64,000 nt of DNA from Erythrobacter sp. (GTDB taxonomy: Bacteria; Pseudomonadota; Alphaproteobacteria; Sphingomonadales; Sphingomonadaceae). Both the position numbers and the translations under genes were made by a program. Position 1 is the stretch's first letter; every line of letters starts with the position of its first letter. The DNA lies in assembly GCA_024642565.1 (NCBI GenBank), contig JAHEAV010000010.1:1-64000 (forward strand), read 5' to 3'. Of this stretch, positions 47,967 through 63,184 are shown in pieces. The notes under the pieces were generated by a model, which saw only the letters and a list, made by a program, of their open reading frames with translations, was not told the DNA's origin and made no database searches.

Positions 47967-48374
47967 TTGGAACCGATCCTTGCGCGCCACCGGGCGACAC
48001 AGGACAGCTTGCTGCCCATCCTGCATGATGTGCAGGCCGAATTTGGGCACATAAGCGAGGATGCGATCCGCACGATCGCAGAAGCACTGAACCTGACCCG
48101 TGCCGAGGTATACGGGGTGGTCAGTTTCTATCACGATTTCCGCAGCCAGCCAGACCCCCGTCCAGCGATCAAGATTTGCCGGGCCGAAGCCTGCCAGGCG
48201 CGCGGGATCGAAGCCCTTATGCCCGCGATCGAGGCCGCTGCCGGTGCCAGGGTGCGGGTCGAAACCACCTATTGCCTCGGGCTATGTTCGGTCGGCCCCG
48301 CCGCAATGATCGGCAAGGATGTACATGCCCGCCTGACAGAAGGCAGCGTTGGCGATCTGGTGAATTCCCTGTGA
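47967..48374 (+). CDS. fdsG: NAD-dependent formate dehydrogenase, gamma subunit
   Basis: 135 residues from a TTG start at 47967, with GGGAG about 12 bases upstream. It is a NuoE-like thioredoxin-fold 2Fe-2S protein with ligands Cys71 and Cys76 (CRAEACQARG) and Cys103 and Cys107 (CLGLCSVGPA). It relays electrons in the soluble FdsGBA complex. The gene overlaps fdsB (GTGA) and begins the formate dehydrogenase operon. Confidence 0.93.
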   Translation: MEPILARHRATQDSLLPILHDVQAEFGHISEDAIRTIAEALNLTRAEVYGVVSFYHDFRSQPDPRPAIKICRAEACQARGIEALMPAIEAAAGARVRVETTYCLGLCSVGPAAMIGKDVHARLTEGSVGDLVNSL

Positions 48375-49873
48375 CGGACCCGGCAACCGGCCAACCGAAG
48401 ATCACGGTCCGGATTTCCGATGATGCGGCCGCTCTGGCTTGCGGGGCAGACGCAGTGGCCGCAGCCTTTGTGAAAGCCGGCTGCGAAGTCCAGCGGGTTT
48501 CAAGCTGGGGCATGCACTGGCTGGAACCGCTGGCCGAAATCAGCGGTATCGGCTTTGGGCCGATTACTGCGGCAGATGTGCCGGATATACTGGATGGCAA
48601 GGGAGATGCCGTATGTATCGGGCCCGTTGCGGCACATCCCTTCATTACTCGCCAGCAGCGCCTGACCTTTGCCCGCGCGGGCAAGACACGCCCGCTCAGT
48701 CTGGAGGATTACAGCGCCACCGGTGGTTGGGATGGGTTGGAAAAAGCCCGGTCAATGGGGCCGCAGGCGATCGTGCAAACGGTGATCGACAGCGGTTTGC
48801 GGGGGCGCGGTGGGGCCGGATTTCCGGCCGGAATCAAGTGGCGCACCGTGGCCGCGGCAACCGGCACCCAAAAATACATCGTCTGCAATGCCGATGAAGG
48901 TGACAGCGGAACCTTTGCCGACCGGATGGTGATGGAAGGCGATCCGTTCATGCTGATCGAAGGCATGGCGATTGCTGCCCATGCCGTTGGCGCGGGCAAG
49001 GGCTATGTCTATATCCGCAGTGAATATCCCCACGCGATTGCCAAGATGCAGGCGGCCATTGCCGCGTGCCGCGACAGGATCGCACCGTTTGAAATTGAAG
49101 TGCGAGTGGGCGCAGGGGCCTATGTTTGCGGGGAAGAAACTTCGCTCCTCAACAGTTTGGAAGGCAAGCGGGGCGAAGTTCGTGCCAAGCCGCCGCTACC
49201 AGCCCTGCAGGGCTTGTTTGGCCAGCCGACGGTGGTCAACAATGTGCTGACCCTGGCCGCCGTACCGTGGATATTGTCCCATGGCGGCGCTGCCTATGCG
49301 GATTACGGCATGGGCCGATCCCTTGGAACCATGCCAGTGCAACTGGCCGGGAATATCAAGCATGGCGGCTTGTTCGAAATAGCCTTCGGCGTGACTCTGG
49401 GTGAATTGGTCAATGACATTGGCGGAGGGACCGCCAGTGGCAGGCCGGTGAAGGCCGTGCAGGTCGGCGGGCCACTGGGCGCCTATATTCCGCCCGAACA
49501 GTTCGATCTGCCGTTTGATTATGAAGCTTTTGCCGCAGCCGATGCGCTGATCGGTCATGCGGGGATTACCGTGTTCGACGACACAGTCCAGATGGCCGCC
49601 ATGGCGCGGTTTGCCATGCAATTCTGTGCGGTGGAAAGTTGCGGCAAATGCACACCCTGCCGGCTCGGCAGCACACGCGGAATTGAAACCATCGACCGGA
49701 TAATTGCGGGCGAAAATATTGCGGACAATGTCGAGTTGATCCGCGACCTGTCCGAAACCATGAAGTTCGGGTCGCTCTGCGCCTTGGGCGGGTTCACGCC
49801 TTATCCGGTGATGAGCGCGATAAACCACTGGCCGGAGGATTTCGGCCTGCCAGTCAGGCTGGCCGCCGAATGA
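48371..49873 (+). CDS. fdsB: NAD-dependent formate dehydrogenase, beta subunit
   Basis: 500 residues from a GTG start at 48371 that overlaps the fdsG stop. The NuoF-like domain binds NAD and FMN (GLRGRGGAGFPAGIKW, NADEGDSGTFADR) and a 4Fe-4S cluster (ESCGKCTPCRLG); the N-terminal ~120 residues are the thioredoxin-like extension found in FdsB. It passes electrons from formate to NAD+. It overlaps fdhD downstream by 4 bp. Confidence 0.94.
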   Translation: MTDPATGQPKITVRISDDAAALACGADAVAAAFVKAGCEVQRVSSWGMHWLEPLAEISGIGFGPITAADVPDILDGKGDAVCIGPVAAHPFITRQQRLTFARAGKTRPLSLEDYSATGGWDGLEKARSMGPQAIVQTVIDSGLRGRGGAGFPAGIKWRTVAAATGTQKYIVCNADEGDSGTFADRMVMEGDPFMLIEGMAIAAHAVGAGKGYVYIRSEYPHAIAKMQAAIAACRDRIAPFEIEVRVGAGAYVCGEETSLLNSLEGKRGEVRAKPPLPALQGLFGQPTVVNNVLTLAAVPWILSHGGAAYADYGMGRSLGTMPVQLAGNIKHGGLFEIAFGVTLGELVNDIGGGTASGRPVKAVQVGGPLGAYIPPEQFDLPFDYEAFAAADALIGHAGITVFDDTVQMAAMARFAMQFCAVESCGKCTPCRLGSTRGIETIDRIIAGENIADNVELIRDLSETMKFGSLCALGGFTPYPVMSAINHWPEDFGLPVRLAAE

Positions 49874-50676
49874 AGCCCCAATCCGCCCGTTCCATTTCGG
49901 TCCGGCGCATCGCATTTGGCGGATCGCAGGATGGGCAGCGTGATCGCTGCATCGCGCTCGAAGTGCCGGTTGCACTCGAATATTGCGGCATTGGCTATGC
50001 GGTTATGATGGCCACGCCGGTCGATCTCGAAGAATTCGCCATTGGCCATGCCGTGGCCGAAGGGCTGGTTACTTCGCCCGCCGACGTCAGCCATGTTGCC
50101 GCTGCCGAGCTGGACGGCGGGTGGATTGTGCGGGCCCAGCTGCCCGTTACAGCACGCGATGCGATCTTCGCCCGCGCCCGTACGCGCGTGTCGGACAGCA
50201 GCTGCGGCCTGTGCGGGGTGGACAGTATCGCGGAGGCCTTGCGCCCCCTGCCGCAGGTTACAGCGACAATCAGGACCAGCCGCGAAGCGGTAGCCAGGGC
50301 TTTGGCGGCGTTACCGGAACACCAGACCCTCAATAACGCAACCGGTGCGGTGCATTCGGCAGCTTTCTGTGCGCCCGATGGCGCGATCCGGTTTATCCGC
50401 GAGGATGTTGGCCGGCATAACGCTCTCGACAAATTGGTCGGTGCGATGGGCCTTGCCGGTGCCGCGATGGCGCAGGGCTTCGTGTTGCTGAGCGCCCGTT
50501 GCAGTTTCGAACTGGTGGAAAAAACGGTTCGCTGCGGCGCGCCCATGCTGGTGACGATCTCCGCTCCGACCAGCCTTGCGGTTGACCGTGCGCGGGCAGC
50601 GGGGCTGACCCTATGCAGCCTGGCACGGGCGGATTCGATGTTGCTGGTCAACGATCCGACAGGCGTTTTTTCATGA
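49870..50676 (+). CDS. fdhD: formate dehydrogenase accessory sulfurtransferase FdhD (FdsC)
   Basis: 268 residues. The essential cysteines lie in SDSSCGLCGVDS, and FIREDVGRHNALDKLVG plus MLVTISAPTSLAV are family signatures. FdhD passes sulfur to the molybdenum cofactor so that formate dehydrogenase becomes active; in the Rhodobacter fds operon the same protein is called FdsC. Here it comes before fdsA rather than after it. It is coupled to fdsB and mobA by 4-bp overlaps. Confidence 0.94.
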   Translation: MKPQSARSISVRRIAFGGSQDGQRDRCIALEVPVALEYCGIGYAVMMATPVDLEEFAIGHAVAEGLVTSPADVSHVAAAELDGGWIVRAQLPVTARDAIFARARTRVSDSSCGLCGVDSIAEALRPLPQVTATIRTSREAVARALAALPEHQTLNNATGAVHSAAFCAPDGAIRFIREDVGRHNALDKLVGAMGLAGAAMAQGFVLLSARCSFELVEKTVRCGAPMLVTISAPTSLAVDRARAAGLTLCSLARADSMLLVNDPTGVFS

Positions 50677-51200
50677 AAGTGCTCGGGGCGATTCTTGCGG
50701 GCGGCAAGGCGCGCCGGTTCGGCGCCGACAAGGCCCTTGCCCTGTATAACGGTGTCCGTCTGATCGACCATGTTCTTGCCGCCCTGCGCCCGCAGGTTGA
50801 TGCCGTGGTGACCGTCGGCCGCGAATTTCCCGAACTGCAATCCACCCCGGATCGGCCCGGCCCGGATATGGGCCCTCTTGCCGGGCTGGCCGGGGCGCTC
50901 GCCTTTGCGCAGGCCGGGGGATTTGACGCGGTGATCAGCGCCGGGGTCGACAGCCTTGGCCTTCCGGCCGATCTGGTTGAGCAATTGAGTCCCGCGCCTG
51001 CCTATCTGGACATCCAGCCGGTGGTTGGTTTGTGGCCCGTATCGGCGCTGCCTGAACTTGATCGTATTTTGGCGAGTGACCAGCGCCATTCCATGTTATC
51101 TTTCATCGGCAGGATCGGTGCGCGCGCGGTTCGGCTGGATGTGCCACCCGCCAATATCAACACTGCCGCCGACCTTCGGAAACTGGAGCAACTGCCATGA
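50673..51200 (+). CDS. mobA: molybdenum cofactor guanylyltransferase
   Basis: 175 residues from the ATG at 50673. The nucleotidyltransferase motif ILAGGKARRFGADKAL starts at residue 6, and the DAVISAGVDSLGLP strand carries the metal Asp. It attaches GMP to molybdopterin to form the bis-MGD cofactor that FdsA needs. The protein is a little short for MobA (usually ~190). It overlaps both neighbours by 4 bp, so cofactor synthesis is coupled to production of the enzyme. Confidence 0.9.
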   Translation: MKVLGAILAGGKARRFGADKALALYNGVRLIDHVLAALRPQVDAVVTVGREFPELQSTPDRPGPDMGPLAGLAGALAFAQAGGFDAVISAGVDSLGLPADLVEQLSPAPAYLDIQPVVGLWPVSALPELDRILASDQRHSMLSFIGRIGARAVRLDVPPANINTAADLRKLEQLP

Positions 51201-54039
51201 CTTTCCAACCGCAGAGCGATTTCGGCACACCCGCATCCACATCCGAAGCGCAGGTCTCCCTTACTATCGATGGCCGCACCGTCACCGTGCCGGAAGGCAC
51301 CAGTGTGATGCGCGCTGCCGCAGAACAAGGCACAGCAATCCCCAAACTTTGCGCGACAGACAGCCTTGAAAGTTTCGGATCCTGCCGGCTGTGTCTGGTC
51401 GAAATCGATGGCCGCAGGGGCACCCCGGCCAGCTGCACAACGCCGGTGGAACCGGGGATGGTGGTGCACACACAGACACCGCGACTGGCCAAATTGCGCA
51501 AGGGCGTGATGGAATTGTATATCTCCGATCACCCGCTCGATTGCCTGACTTGCGGGGCCAATGGCGATTGCGAATTGCAGGATCAGGCGGGCGCGGTTGG
51601 CCTGCGCGATGTGCGCTACGCCGTCGAAGCGGATCACCTCAATCAGCCAAAGGACCATTCCAACCCCTATTTCGATTTCGATCCGTCCAAATGTATTGCC
51701 TGTTCGCGCTGCATCCGTGCCTGCGATGAAGTGCAGGGCACGCTGGCGCTGACGATGGAAGGGCGCGGTTGGGATTCCAAAATTTCTGCGGGGCTTGGCA
51801 GCGATGATTTCATGGGTTCGGAATGTGTTTCCTGCGGGGCCTGTGTGCAGGCCTGCCCGACAGCCACTCTCATCGAAAAAAAGGTGGTCGAAATCGGCAC
51901 ACCCGAACGCAGCGTTGTCACCACTTGCGCCTATTGCGGGGTGGGCTGCACATTCCGGGCCGAAATGCGCGGCGAACAGGTCGTGCGCATGGTGCCCAAC
52001 AAGGATGGCAAGGCCAATCGCGGCCATAGCTGCGTGAAGGGGCGCTTTGCCTGGGGCTATGCCCAGCATCAGGAACGCATCCTCAAGCCGATGATCCGGG
52101 GAGACATCAATGAGCCTTGGCGCGAAGTCGAATGGGAGGAAGCCTTTGCCTATACCGCTGCCGAACTGAAACGCATTTCGGAAAGCTACGGCAAACACGC
52201 GCTTGGCGGGATCACTTCCAGCCGCTGCACCAATGAAGAGACCTATCTGGTGCAGAAACTGGTCCGGGCCGGTTTTGGCAACAACAATGTCGATACCTGC
52301 GCGCGGGTCTGCCATTCCCCGACTGGCTATGGCCTCAAGACCACTTTTGGTACCAGTGCTGGCACGCAAGATTTTGACAGTGTTGAGGAATGTGATGTCA
52401 TCCTGATAATCGGGGCGAACCCGACAGACGGGCATCCGGTCTTTGCCAGCCGCATGAAAAAGCGCCTGCGCGAAGGGGCAAAGCTGATTGTGGTCGATCC
52501 GCGCCGGATCGATATGGTGCGCACCGCACATATCGAGGCCGATCACCATTTGCCCTTGCGGCCCGGCACCAATGTTGCCGTGCTAACCGCGATGGCTCAC
52601 GTGATAGTGACCGAAGGGCTGGCTGACGAAGCCTTTATCCGGGAACGGTGCGACTGGGACGAATATCAGCACTGGGCTGAATTTGTGTCCGATGCCCGCA
52701 ATGCGCCGGAAACGCTTGAACCGGTTACAATGGTGCCTGCGGGGGAATTGCGCGCCGCAGCCCGCCTATTTGCAACACAGCCAAACGGCGCGATCTATTA
52801 CGGGCTTGGCGTGACCGAGCACAGTCAGGGCAGCTCGACCGTTATGGCCATCGCCAATCTGGCCATGGTGACGGGCAATATCGGGCGGCGCGGGGTCGGG
52901 GTAAACCCGCTGCGCGGCCAGAACAATGTTCAGGGGGCCTGCGATATGGGCAGCTTCCCGCATGAATTGCCCGGCTATCGCCACATCAGCGATGGCGAAA
53001 CGCGCAAATTGTTCGAAGCGGATTGGGGGTTGGCACTGGACCCCGAACCGGGCCTGCGGATTCCCAATATGCTCGATGCCGCAGTCGATGGGGTGTTCAA
53101 GGCGCTCTATGTGCAGGGGGAGGATATCCTTCAGTCGGATCCGAATACCAAGCATGTATCCGCCGGTCTGGCGGCGATGGAATGCGTTATCGTCCACGAT
53201 CTGTTTCTCAACGAAACTGCCAATTACGCGCATATTTTCCTGCCCGGTTCGACCTTCCTTGAGAAGAACGGAACTTTCACCAATGCGGAACGGCGCATTC
53301 AGCCGGTGCGCAAGGTCATGACACCGATGAACGGCCTGGAAGACTGGGAAGTTACCCAGAAGCTGGCCCAGGCAATGGGACTGGATTGGCGCTATGACCA
53401 CCCATCCGAAATCATGGATGAAATCGCGCGGCTGACCCCGTCCTTTGCCGGCGTCTCCTTCGATAGGCTGGACGAAGAAGGTTCGCTGCAATGGCCAGTG
53501 AATGAAGCCAATCCTGATGGCTCGCCGATCATGCATGTTGATGGATTTGTCCGCGGGAAGGGTAAATTCGTGGTCACGGATTATGTCCCTACCGACGAAA
53601 AAACCGGCCCGCGCTTCCCCTTGCTGCTGACGACCGGGCGAATTCTTTCGCAATATAATGTTGGCGCGCAGACACGCCGCACGGAGAATGTCGTCTGGCA
53701 CCCGGAAGATCTGCTGGAAGTGCATCCCGCCGATGCCGAGGATCGCGGGATAAAGACCGGCGACTGGGTCAAACTCTCCAGCCGTTCGGGGGAGACGACT
53801 TTGCGGGTGACGGTAACCGATCGGGTCGCGCCGGGCGTGGTCTATACGACGTTTCATCACCCTGCGACCCAGGCCAATGTCGTCACCACGGACTTCAGTG
53901 ACTGGGCAACCAATTGCCCGGAATACAAGGTCACCGCTGTACAGATCAGCGCATCGAACGGCCCGACGGACTGGCAGGAAGACTACCAGGAACTCAGCGA
54001 GGCCTCACGCCGGATTGCCGCAACAATCGAGGCCGCAGA

Positions 54040-54043
<4 letters not shown>
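51197..54043 (+). CDS. fdsA: NAD-dependent formate dehydrogenase, alpha (molybdenum) subunit
   Basis: 948 residues. The N-terminal 2Fe-2S ferredoxin domain has SFGSCRLCLVEIDG; further clusters are bound by LDCLTCGANGDCELQD, CIACSRCIRAC and CVSCGACVQACPT. The bis-MGD domain starts with 4Fe-4S motif CAYCGVGCTFRAE and has Cys372 in DTCARVCHSPT as Mo ligand, so it is a cysteine rather than selenocysteine enzyme. The MopB C-terminal domain is complete. It oxidises formate to CO2 with NAD+ as final acceptor. Confidence 0.96.
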
Positions 54044-56165
<2,122 letters not shown>

Positions 56166-56173
<8 letters not shown>

Positions 56174-56843
56174 ATTTCAGGCCCATTTCCGCCAGCTTTT
56201 CGCGCATCCGGTACATGTCCAGACCCAATTCCCCGCTGGCCAGCCGGCGGCGCTTTTCACCTTCATTGGCTTCACGTGCCCTTGCCAGTTCAAGAACCGC
56301 GGCCGCGGTTGCGCGGGGAACCACGCATACACCGTCATCATCGGCCACGATGATATCGCCCGCCTGGATAGAGGCGCTGGCGCAGACCACCGGCACGTTA
56401 ACCGATCCCAGCGATGCCTTGATCGTGCCTTGGGCAAACACGGCCTTGGACCATACCGGAAATTGCATTTCGGTGAGATCGCGCACATCGCGAATGCCGG
56501 CGTTGATGATCAAACCGCGGCAACCACGAGCCTGTGCCGATGTCGCCAGAAGATCGCCAAAATACCCGTCCTCACAAGGGCTGGTCGGGGCGATCACCAA
56601 TATGTCGCCCTCCTTCAATTGTTCGATTGCGACATGGACCATCCAATTGTCTCCCGGCGGGGCAGAGATGGTCACCGCCGAACCTGCGATACGGGCGCCA
56701 GAATAAATCGGCCGCATGTAACTCGCCAGAAGGCCGGTCCGCCCTTGCGCCTCGTGCACGGTGGCGACACCGCATTGGGCCAGGCCATCAATCACCGCCG
56801 GATCCGCCCGTTCGATATTCTGCACTACTATGCCTGTCGCCAT
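56166..56843 (-). CDS. ligK: 4-carboxy-4-hydroxy-2-oxoadipate aldolase
   Basis: 225 residues of the RraA-like class II aldolase family: [14 protein letters not shown], the [14 protein letters not shown] motif and [15 protein letters not shown], which provide the divalent-metal and substrate contacts seen in HMG/CHA aldolases. It cleaves CHA to pyruvate and oxaloacetate, the last step of the 4,5-pathway. It is the first gene of the leftward operon, about 70 bp from operator site 6. Confidence 0.94.
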
Positions 56844-56913
56844 CGCTTTTCTCCCGCCGCGAAGCCTGCTGCTTCGTGTATATCATCCTAGGAATCAACT
56901 TGCACGAATGATA

Positions 56914-56928
56914 GTATGCGTTACATAC
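56914..56928. promoter_or_regulatory. palindromic operator site 6 (ligK/lig operon gap)
   Basis: GTATGC-GTT-ACATAC has one mismatch. It lies 20 bp before the oxidoreductase start at 56949 and 70 bp before ligK. A TTGCAC hexamer at 56900 followed by TACATA 16 bp later would place the site over the -10 element of the rightward promoter. Confidence 0.65.
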
Positions 56929-56948
56929 AAAGAGCAATGGGAAAGGTG

Positions 56949-57785
56949 ATGTCAGACTTGGCTCTCATCGGATTCGGTGAAGCAGGGCGCAATTTTGCGT
57001 CTGACGGTGACTGGGCAGCCCAGTGCCGGGTGTTCGACGTTCGCAGCGACGCCGAAATGGTCGCCGCAATCCATGCCGCAGGCGCGATCCGCTGCGATAA
57101 TGCCAATGCGGCTGTTCGCGGCGCTGATGTTGTGCTGAGCCTGGTGACGGCCGACCAGTCGCGAAAGGCTGCCGAGATTGCTTCGCAGGCGATTTCGCCG
57201 GGAACGCTCTTTTTCGACATGAATTCGGTCGCGCCGGACACCAAGAGAGGTTCTGCCGAAATCATCGAAGCGGCTGGTGGGCGCTATGTCGATGTCGCGA
57301 TCATGGCCCCCGTTGATCCAGGATCTCTGCACGTGCCCTTGCTGGTTTGCGGGCCGAATGCAGTTCAGGCGATGGAAATTCTCGGGCAAATAGGTTTCAC
57401 CAATGTCCGCAATGTCGGGCCGGAAATTGGCCGCGCTTCAACCATCAAGATGCTGCGTTCGGTGATGTATAAAGGCGTTGAGGCACTGACGGCTGAATGC
57501 CTGATTGCCTGCGAGAGAGCTGGTGTTACGCAAGAAGTGATGGACAGCTTCGGCAATGATTGGTCGAACCAGGCGAATTATCGGCTGGACCGGATGATGG
57601 TGCATGGCGTCCGGCGCGGTGCCGAAATGTCCGAAGCTGTTGCCACCTTGCGCGGCCTGGGTGTGGAACCCATGCTGACCAGCGGAACCGTTCGCCGGCA
57701 GCACGAATTGGGCGAATTGGCGGTGGCGCCTGTTCCGCATGCTTTGAAAAGCAAATTGAAGACCATCCTTGGGAAGTTGCCATGA
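56949..57785 (+). CDS. NAD(P)-binding beta-hydroxyacid dehydrogenase-like protein (DUF1932 C-terminal domain)
   Basis: 278 residues from the ATG at 56949, with GGGAAAGG upstream. The N-terminal Rossmann domain reads LALIGFGEAGRNFA, with LSLVTADQS and FFDMNSVAPDTK as in 3-hydroxyisobutyrate and 6-phosphogluconate dehydrogenases. The C-terminal helical half (KMLRSVMYKGVEALTAECL) fits DUF1932, and the lysine of STIKMLRSV is at the catalytic position. It overlaps ligJ by 4 bp at the head of the ligJABC operon, yet no step of the known pathway needs such an enzyme. Confidence 0.85.
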   Translation: MSDLALIGFGEAGRNFASDGDWAAQCRVFDVRSDAEMVAAIHAAGAIRCDNANAAVRGADVVLSLVTADQSRKAAEIASQAISPGTLFFDMNSVAPDTKRGSAEIIEAAGGRYVDVAIMAPVDPGSLHVPLLVCGPNAVQAMEILGQIGFTNVRNVGPEIGRASTIKMLRSVMYKGVEALTAECLIACERAGVTQEVMDSFGNDWSNQANYRLDRMMVHGVRRGAEMSEAVATLRGLGVEPMLTSGTVRRQHELGELAVAPVPHALKSKLKTILGKLP

Positions 57786-58794
57786 TTATCGATTGCCACG
57801 GCCATTACACTGTCCTCCCCAAGGCGCATGATGATTGGCGCGAAGCGCAGAAGGCGGCATTCAAGGCCGGCGAGCCTGCGCCCCCCTATCCCGACATTTC
57901 GGATGACGAGATCCGGGAAACGATTGAAGCCAACCAGCTGCGTCTGCTCAGGGAACGCGGGGCTGACATGACCATCTTCAGCCCGCGCGCTTCGGCCATG
58001 GCGCCGCATGTTGGCGATCAGTCGGTTGCGGTGCCCTGGGCACAGGCGTGCAATGATCTGATTGCACGGGTTGTTGCGCTTTATCCCGATACATTCGCCG
58101 GTGTTTGCATGTTGCCGCAATCGCCCGAAGCGGACATGGGCAGCAGCATTGCCGAACTGGAACGCTGCGCTGGGATGGGCTTTATCGGCTGCAACCTTAA
58201 TCCCGATCCGGGCGGAGGCAAATTTGAACACCCGCCGCTGACCGATCGGTTCTGGTATCCTTTTTACGAGAAGATGGTGGAGCTGGATGTTCCGGCGATG
58301 ATCCATGTCTCGGGCAGCTGCAATCCGGCGATGCATGCGACGGGCGCCTATTACATTGCGGCCGATACGATTGCCTTCATGCAGCTGATACAGGGCGATC
58401 TGTTCAAGGATTTCCCGACCTTGCGCCTGATCATCCCGCATGGCGGCGGCGCGGTGCCGTACCATTGGGGGCGTTACCGCGGCTTGGCCGATATGCTCAA
58501 GCAGCCAGACCTTTCGGGACATCTGATGAACAATGTCTATTTTGACACCTGTGTCTATCACCAGCCGGGGATCAATTTGCTGGCCGATGTGATTGACAAC
58601 AAGAACATTCTGTTCGGCAGCGAAATGGTTGGTGCGGTGCGCGGTATTGACCCCACCACCGGGCATTATTTCGACGATACCAAACGCTATGTCGATGCGC
58701 TGCCGATCAGCGATGCCGAACGTCATGCGATTTTCGAAGGCAATGCGCGCCGCGTTTACCCACGCCTGGACCAGCAATTGAAAGCGAGAGGCCT

Positions 58795-58798
<4 letters not shown>
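57782..58798 (+). CDS. ligJ: 4-oxalomesaconate hydratase
   Basis: 338 residues of the ACMSD-like amidohydrolase fold. IIDCHGHYTVLPKAHDDWR (His6, His8), CNLNPDPGGGKF, AMIHVSGSCNP and IPHGGGAVPYHWGR are LigJ hallmarks. It hydrates 4-oxalomesaconate to 4-carboxy-4-hydroxy-2-oxoadipate, the LigK substrate. It overlaps the upstream oxidoreductase and downstream ligA genes by 4 bp each. Confidence 0.95.
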
Positions 58799-61037
<2,239 letters not shown>

Positions 61038-61041
<4 letters not shown>

Positions 61042-62207
61042 AAACGCAAGTGGCCATAATCGGGGCCGGTCCGGCAGGTTTGCTGCTCGGCCATGCGCTT
61101 CGGGCCGAGAATATTGATTGCGTGGTGATCGAAAAGGCCAGTGCGGACTATGTGCTGGGCCGCATTCGGGCAGGCGTGCTGGAGGAAACCACTACAGATC
61201 TGTTGCGCCAGTTGGGCCTGAGTGCCCGGCTCGACAAGGAAGGCATCCGCGAAGAAGGCTTTGCCTTTGCCGATGGCGAGCGGCTGGTCCGGATCGACAT
61301 CTTGGCACTGACCGGCAAACACACGACCGTCTACGGCCAGACCGAAATTACCCGTGATCTGATGGATGCCGCAGCCGGGCGCGGACTTGAAATCTTCTAC
61401 GAAGCGGCGGAAGTTGCCCTCCACGATGTGGCAGGCGATGCCCCCTTTGTGACCTTCACCAGGGATGGCCGGGAGCAGCGAATTGACTGCCGGTTCATTG
61501 CCGGCTGTGACGGTTTTCACGGCGTTTCCCGGCAATCCATTCCAGCCCGGGCTGACCGTATTTTTGAGCGCGTCTATCCCTTTGGCTGGCTGGGCATACT
61601 GGCCGATGTCCCGCCCTGTCATGACGATATCGTTTATGCCAGCCATCCGCGTGGATTCGCCCTGGCTTCCAAAAGGTCTCCGACCCGAAGCCGCTATTAT
61701 ATCGATGTCGCGCTTGATGAACGGCTGGAGGACTGGAGCGATGATCGGCTCTGGGATGAACTGTCCATCCGGCTCGGCCCCGATCTGGCGGCAAACATTA
61801 CCACCGGCCCGGCCTTGGAAAAAAGCATCGCTCCGCTGCGATCGTTCGTTTTTGAAACCATGCGCCACGGAAGCCTGTTTCTGGCCGGTGATGCCGCGCA
61901 TATCGTACCGCCAACCGGGGCCAAGGGACTGAATCTGGCGGTATCCGATGTGATCTATCTTGCGCGGGCACTGACCGGTTATTTCAACCGCCATGACAAT
62001 GATGGCCTGGCGTCCTATGCCGAAATCGCTTTGGCGCGCGTGTGGAAAGCATCGCGGTTCAGTGCATCGCTGACCCGGTTGCTTCATCAATTTCCTGAGG
62101 ATACGGCTTTTGACCGGCGGATGCGAAAAGCAGAAATGGACTTCATCGCCAGCAACACCGCTGCCCAAAAAGCCATTGCAGAAAACTATGTAGGATTGCC
62201 GTTATGA
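61038..62207 (+). CDS. pobA: 4-hydroxybenzoate 3-monooxygenase
   Basis: 389 residues from a GTG that overlaps the ligC stop. FAD-binding GxGxxG is VAIIGAGPAGLLLG (~5-18); the C-terminal FAD motif is LAGDAAHIVPPTGAKGLN (~282-299); TRSRYYIDV aligns with the substrate-tyrosine region. The length and motifs fit PobA (394 in Pseudomonas). It makes protocatechuate from 4-hydroxybenzoate, so it links the p-coumarate branch to LigAB. Placing pobA within the ligJABC operon is notable. Confidence 0.95.
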
Positions 62208-63184
62208 TTGCGAATTTTGAATCCCATCCGGCGCTCGGCGGTTTGCCGATTGTACTTGGCGGCAATGTTTTTGGCTGGACCGCCGACAAACAGGCCAGTT
62301 TTCGCATTCTCGATGCCTTTGTGGCGGCGGGTGGCAGCATGATCGACACGGCCGATGTCTATTCAGCATGGGTTGAAGGGCATCAGGGCGGTGAATCGGA
62401 AACTGTCCTTGGCGAATGGCTGAAAAGTTCCGGCCTGCGGGACAAGGTAAAGATTGCGACCAAGGTCGGGATGCTGCCAGGAGAAGGCGGGAAAGGGCTG
62501 GCCCCGGCGCGCATAGCCGCGGCCTGCGATGCCTCGCTTGGCCGTTTGGGCGTCGACCGGATTGATCTCTATTACGCCCATCAGGATGACGACGAAGTGG
62601 AACAGGGCGATGTTGCAGAAGCTTTTGCCAGCCTGATCAGCGCGGGCAAGATTGCCTGTCTTGGCGCCTCCAACTTCACCCCGGAAAGGCTGGCATCAGC
62701 CCTTGCAATCGGCACGCCCTATACGGTCCTGCAGCCCGAATATAATCTGGTCGCGCGCGGGCCTTTCGAAGCCCGCATTAAGCAGCGGCGCGGATCCATG
62801 ATACCTTATGAAGGCACCTTGCAGGACATGTGTGTCGCGCGGGATATCGCCGTATTGCCCTATTTTGGTCTGGCATCGGGTTTCCTGACCGGGAAATATC
62901 GCACCAAGGATGATCTGACCGGCAATCGTAGCTACCGGGTTGCAGACTATTTCTCCGATGAAGGTTTGGCCATGCTCGCCGCAATGGACGATGTTGCTGC
63001 CGAAAGCGGGGCGAATCTGACACAGATTGCCTTGGCATGGTTGATGGCACAGCCGGGCATAGCCGCGCCAATCGCCAGCGTTTCGCGCGTCGAACAGCTG
63101 GATGATCTGATCGCTGCGACCCGGCTGCAACTTACCGAAGCGCAGCTGGCCCGGCTTTCGAATGCGGGCATGGACGGATCATGA
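62204..63184 (+). CDS. aldo/keto reductase
   Basis: 326 residues of the AKR superfamily. The catalytic tetrad is visible as Asp and Tyr in IDTADVYSAW, Lys in IATKVGML and His in LYYAHQDDDE. The LGASNF segment and the PEYNLVARG strand fit the AKR11/YajO-like group that prefers NADPH. It overlaps pobA and the next AKR gene by 4 bp each, so it is expressed with the lig operon. No known step requires it; reduction of toxic aromatic aldehydes is a possible role. Confidence 0.9.
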   Translation: MIANFESHPALGGLPIVLGGNVFGWTADKQASFRILDAFVAAGGSMIDTADVYSAWVEGHQGGESETVLGEWLKSSGLRDKVKIATKVGMLPGEGGKGLAPARIAAACDASLGRLGVDRIDLYYAHQDDDEVEQGDVAEAFASLISAGKIACLGASNFTPERLASALAIGTPYTVLQPEYNLVARGPFEARIKQRRGSMIPYEGTLQDMCVARDIAVLPYFGLASGFLTGKYRTKDDLTGNRSYRVADYFSDEGLAMLAAMDDVAAESGANLTQIALAWLMAQPGIAAPIASVSRVEQLDDLIAATRLQLTEAQLARLSNAGMDGS

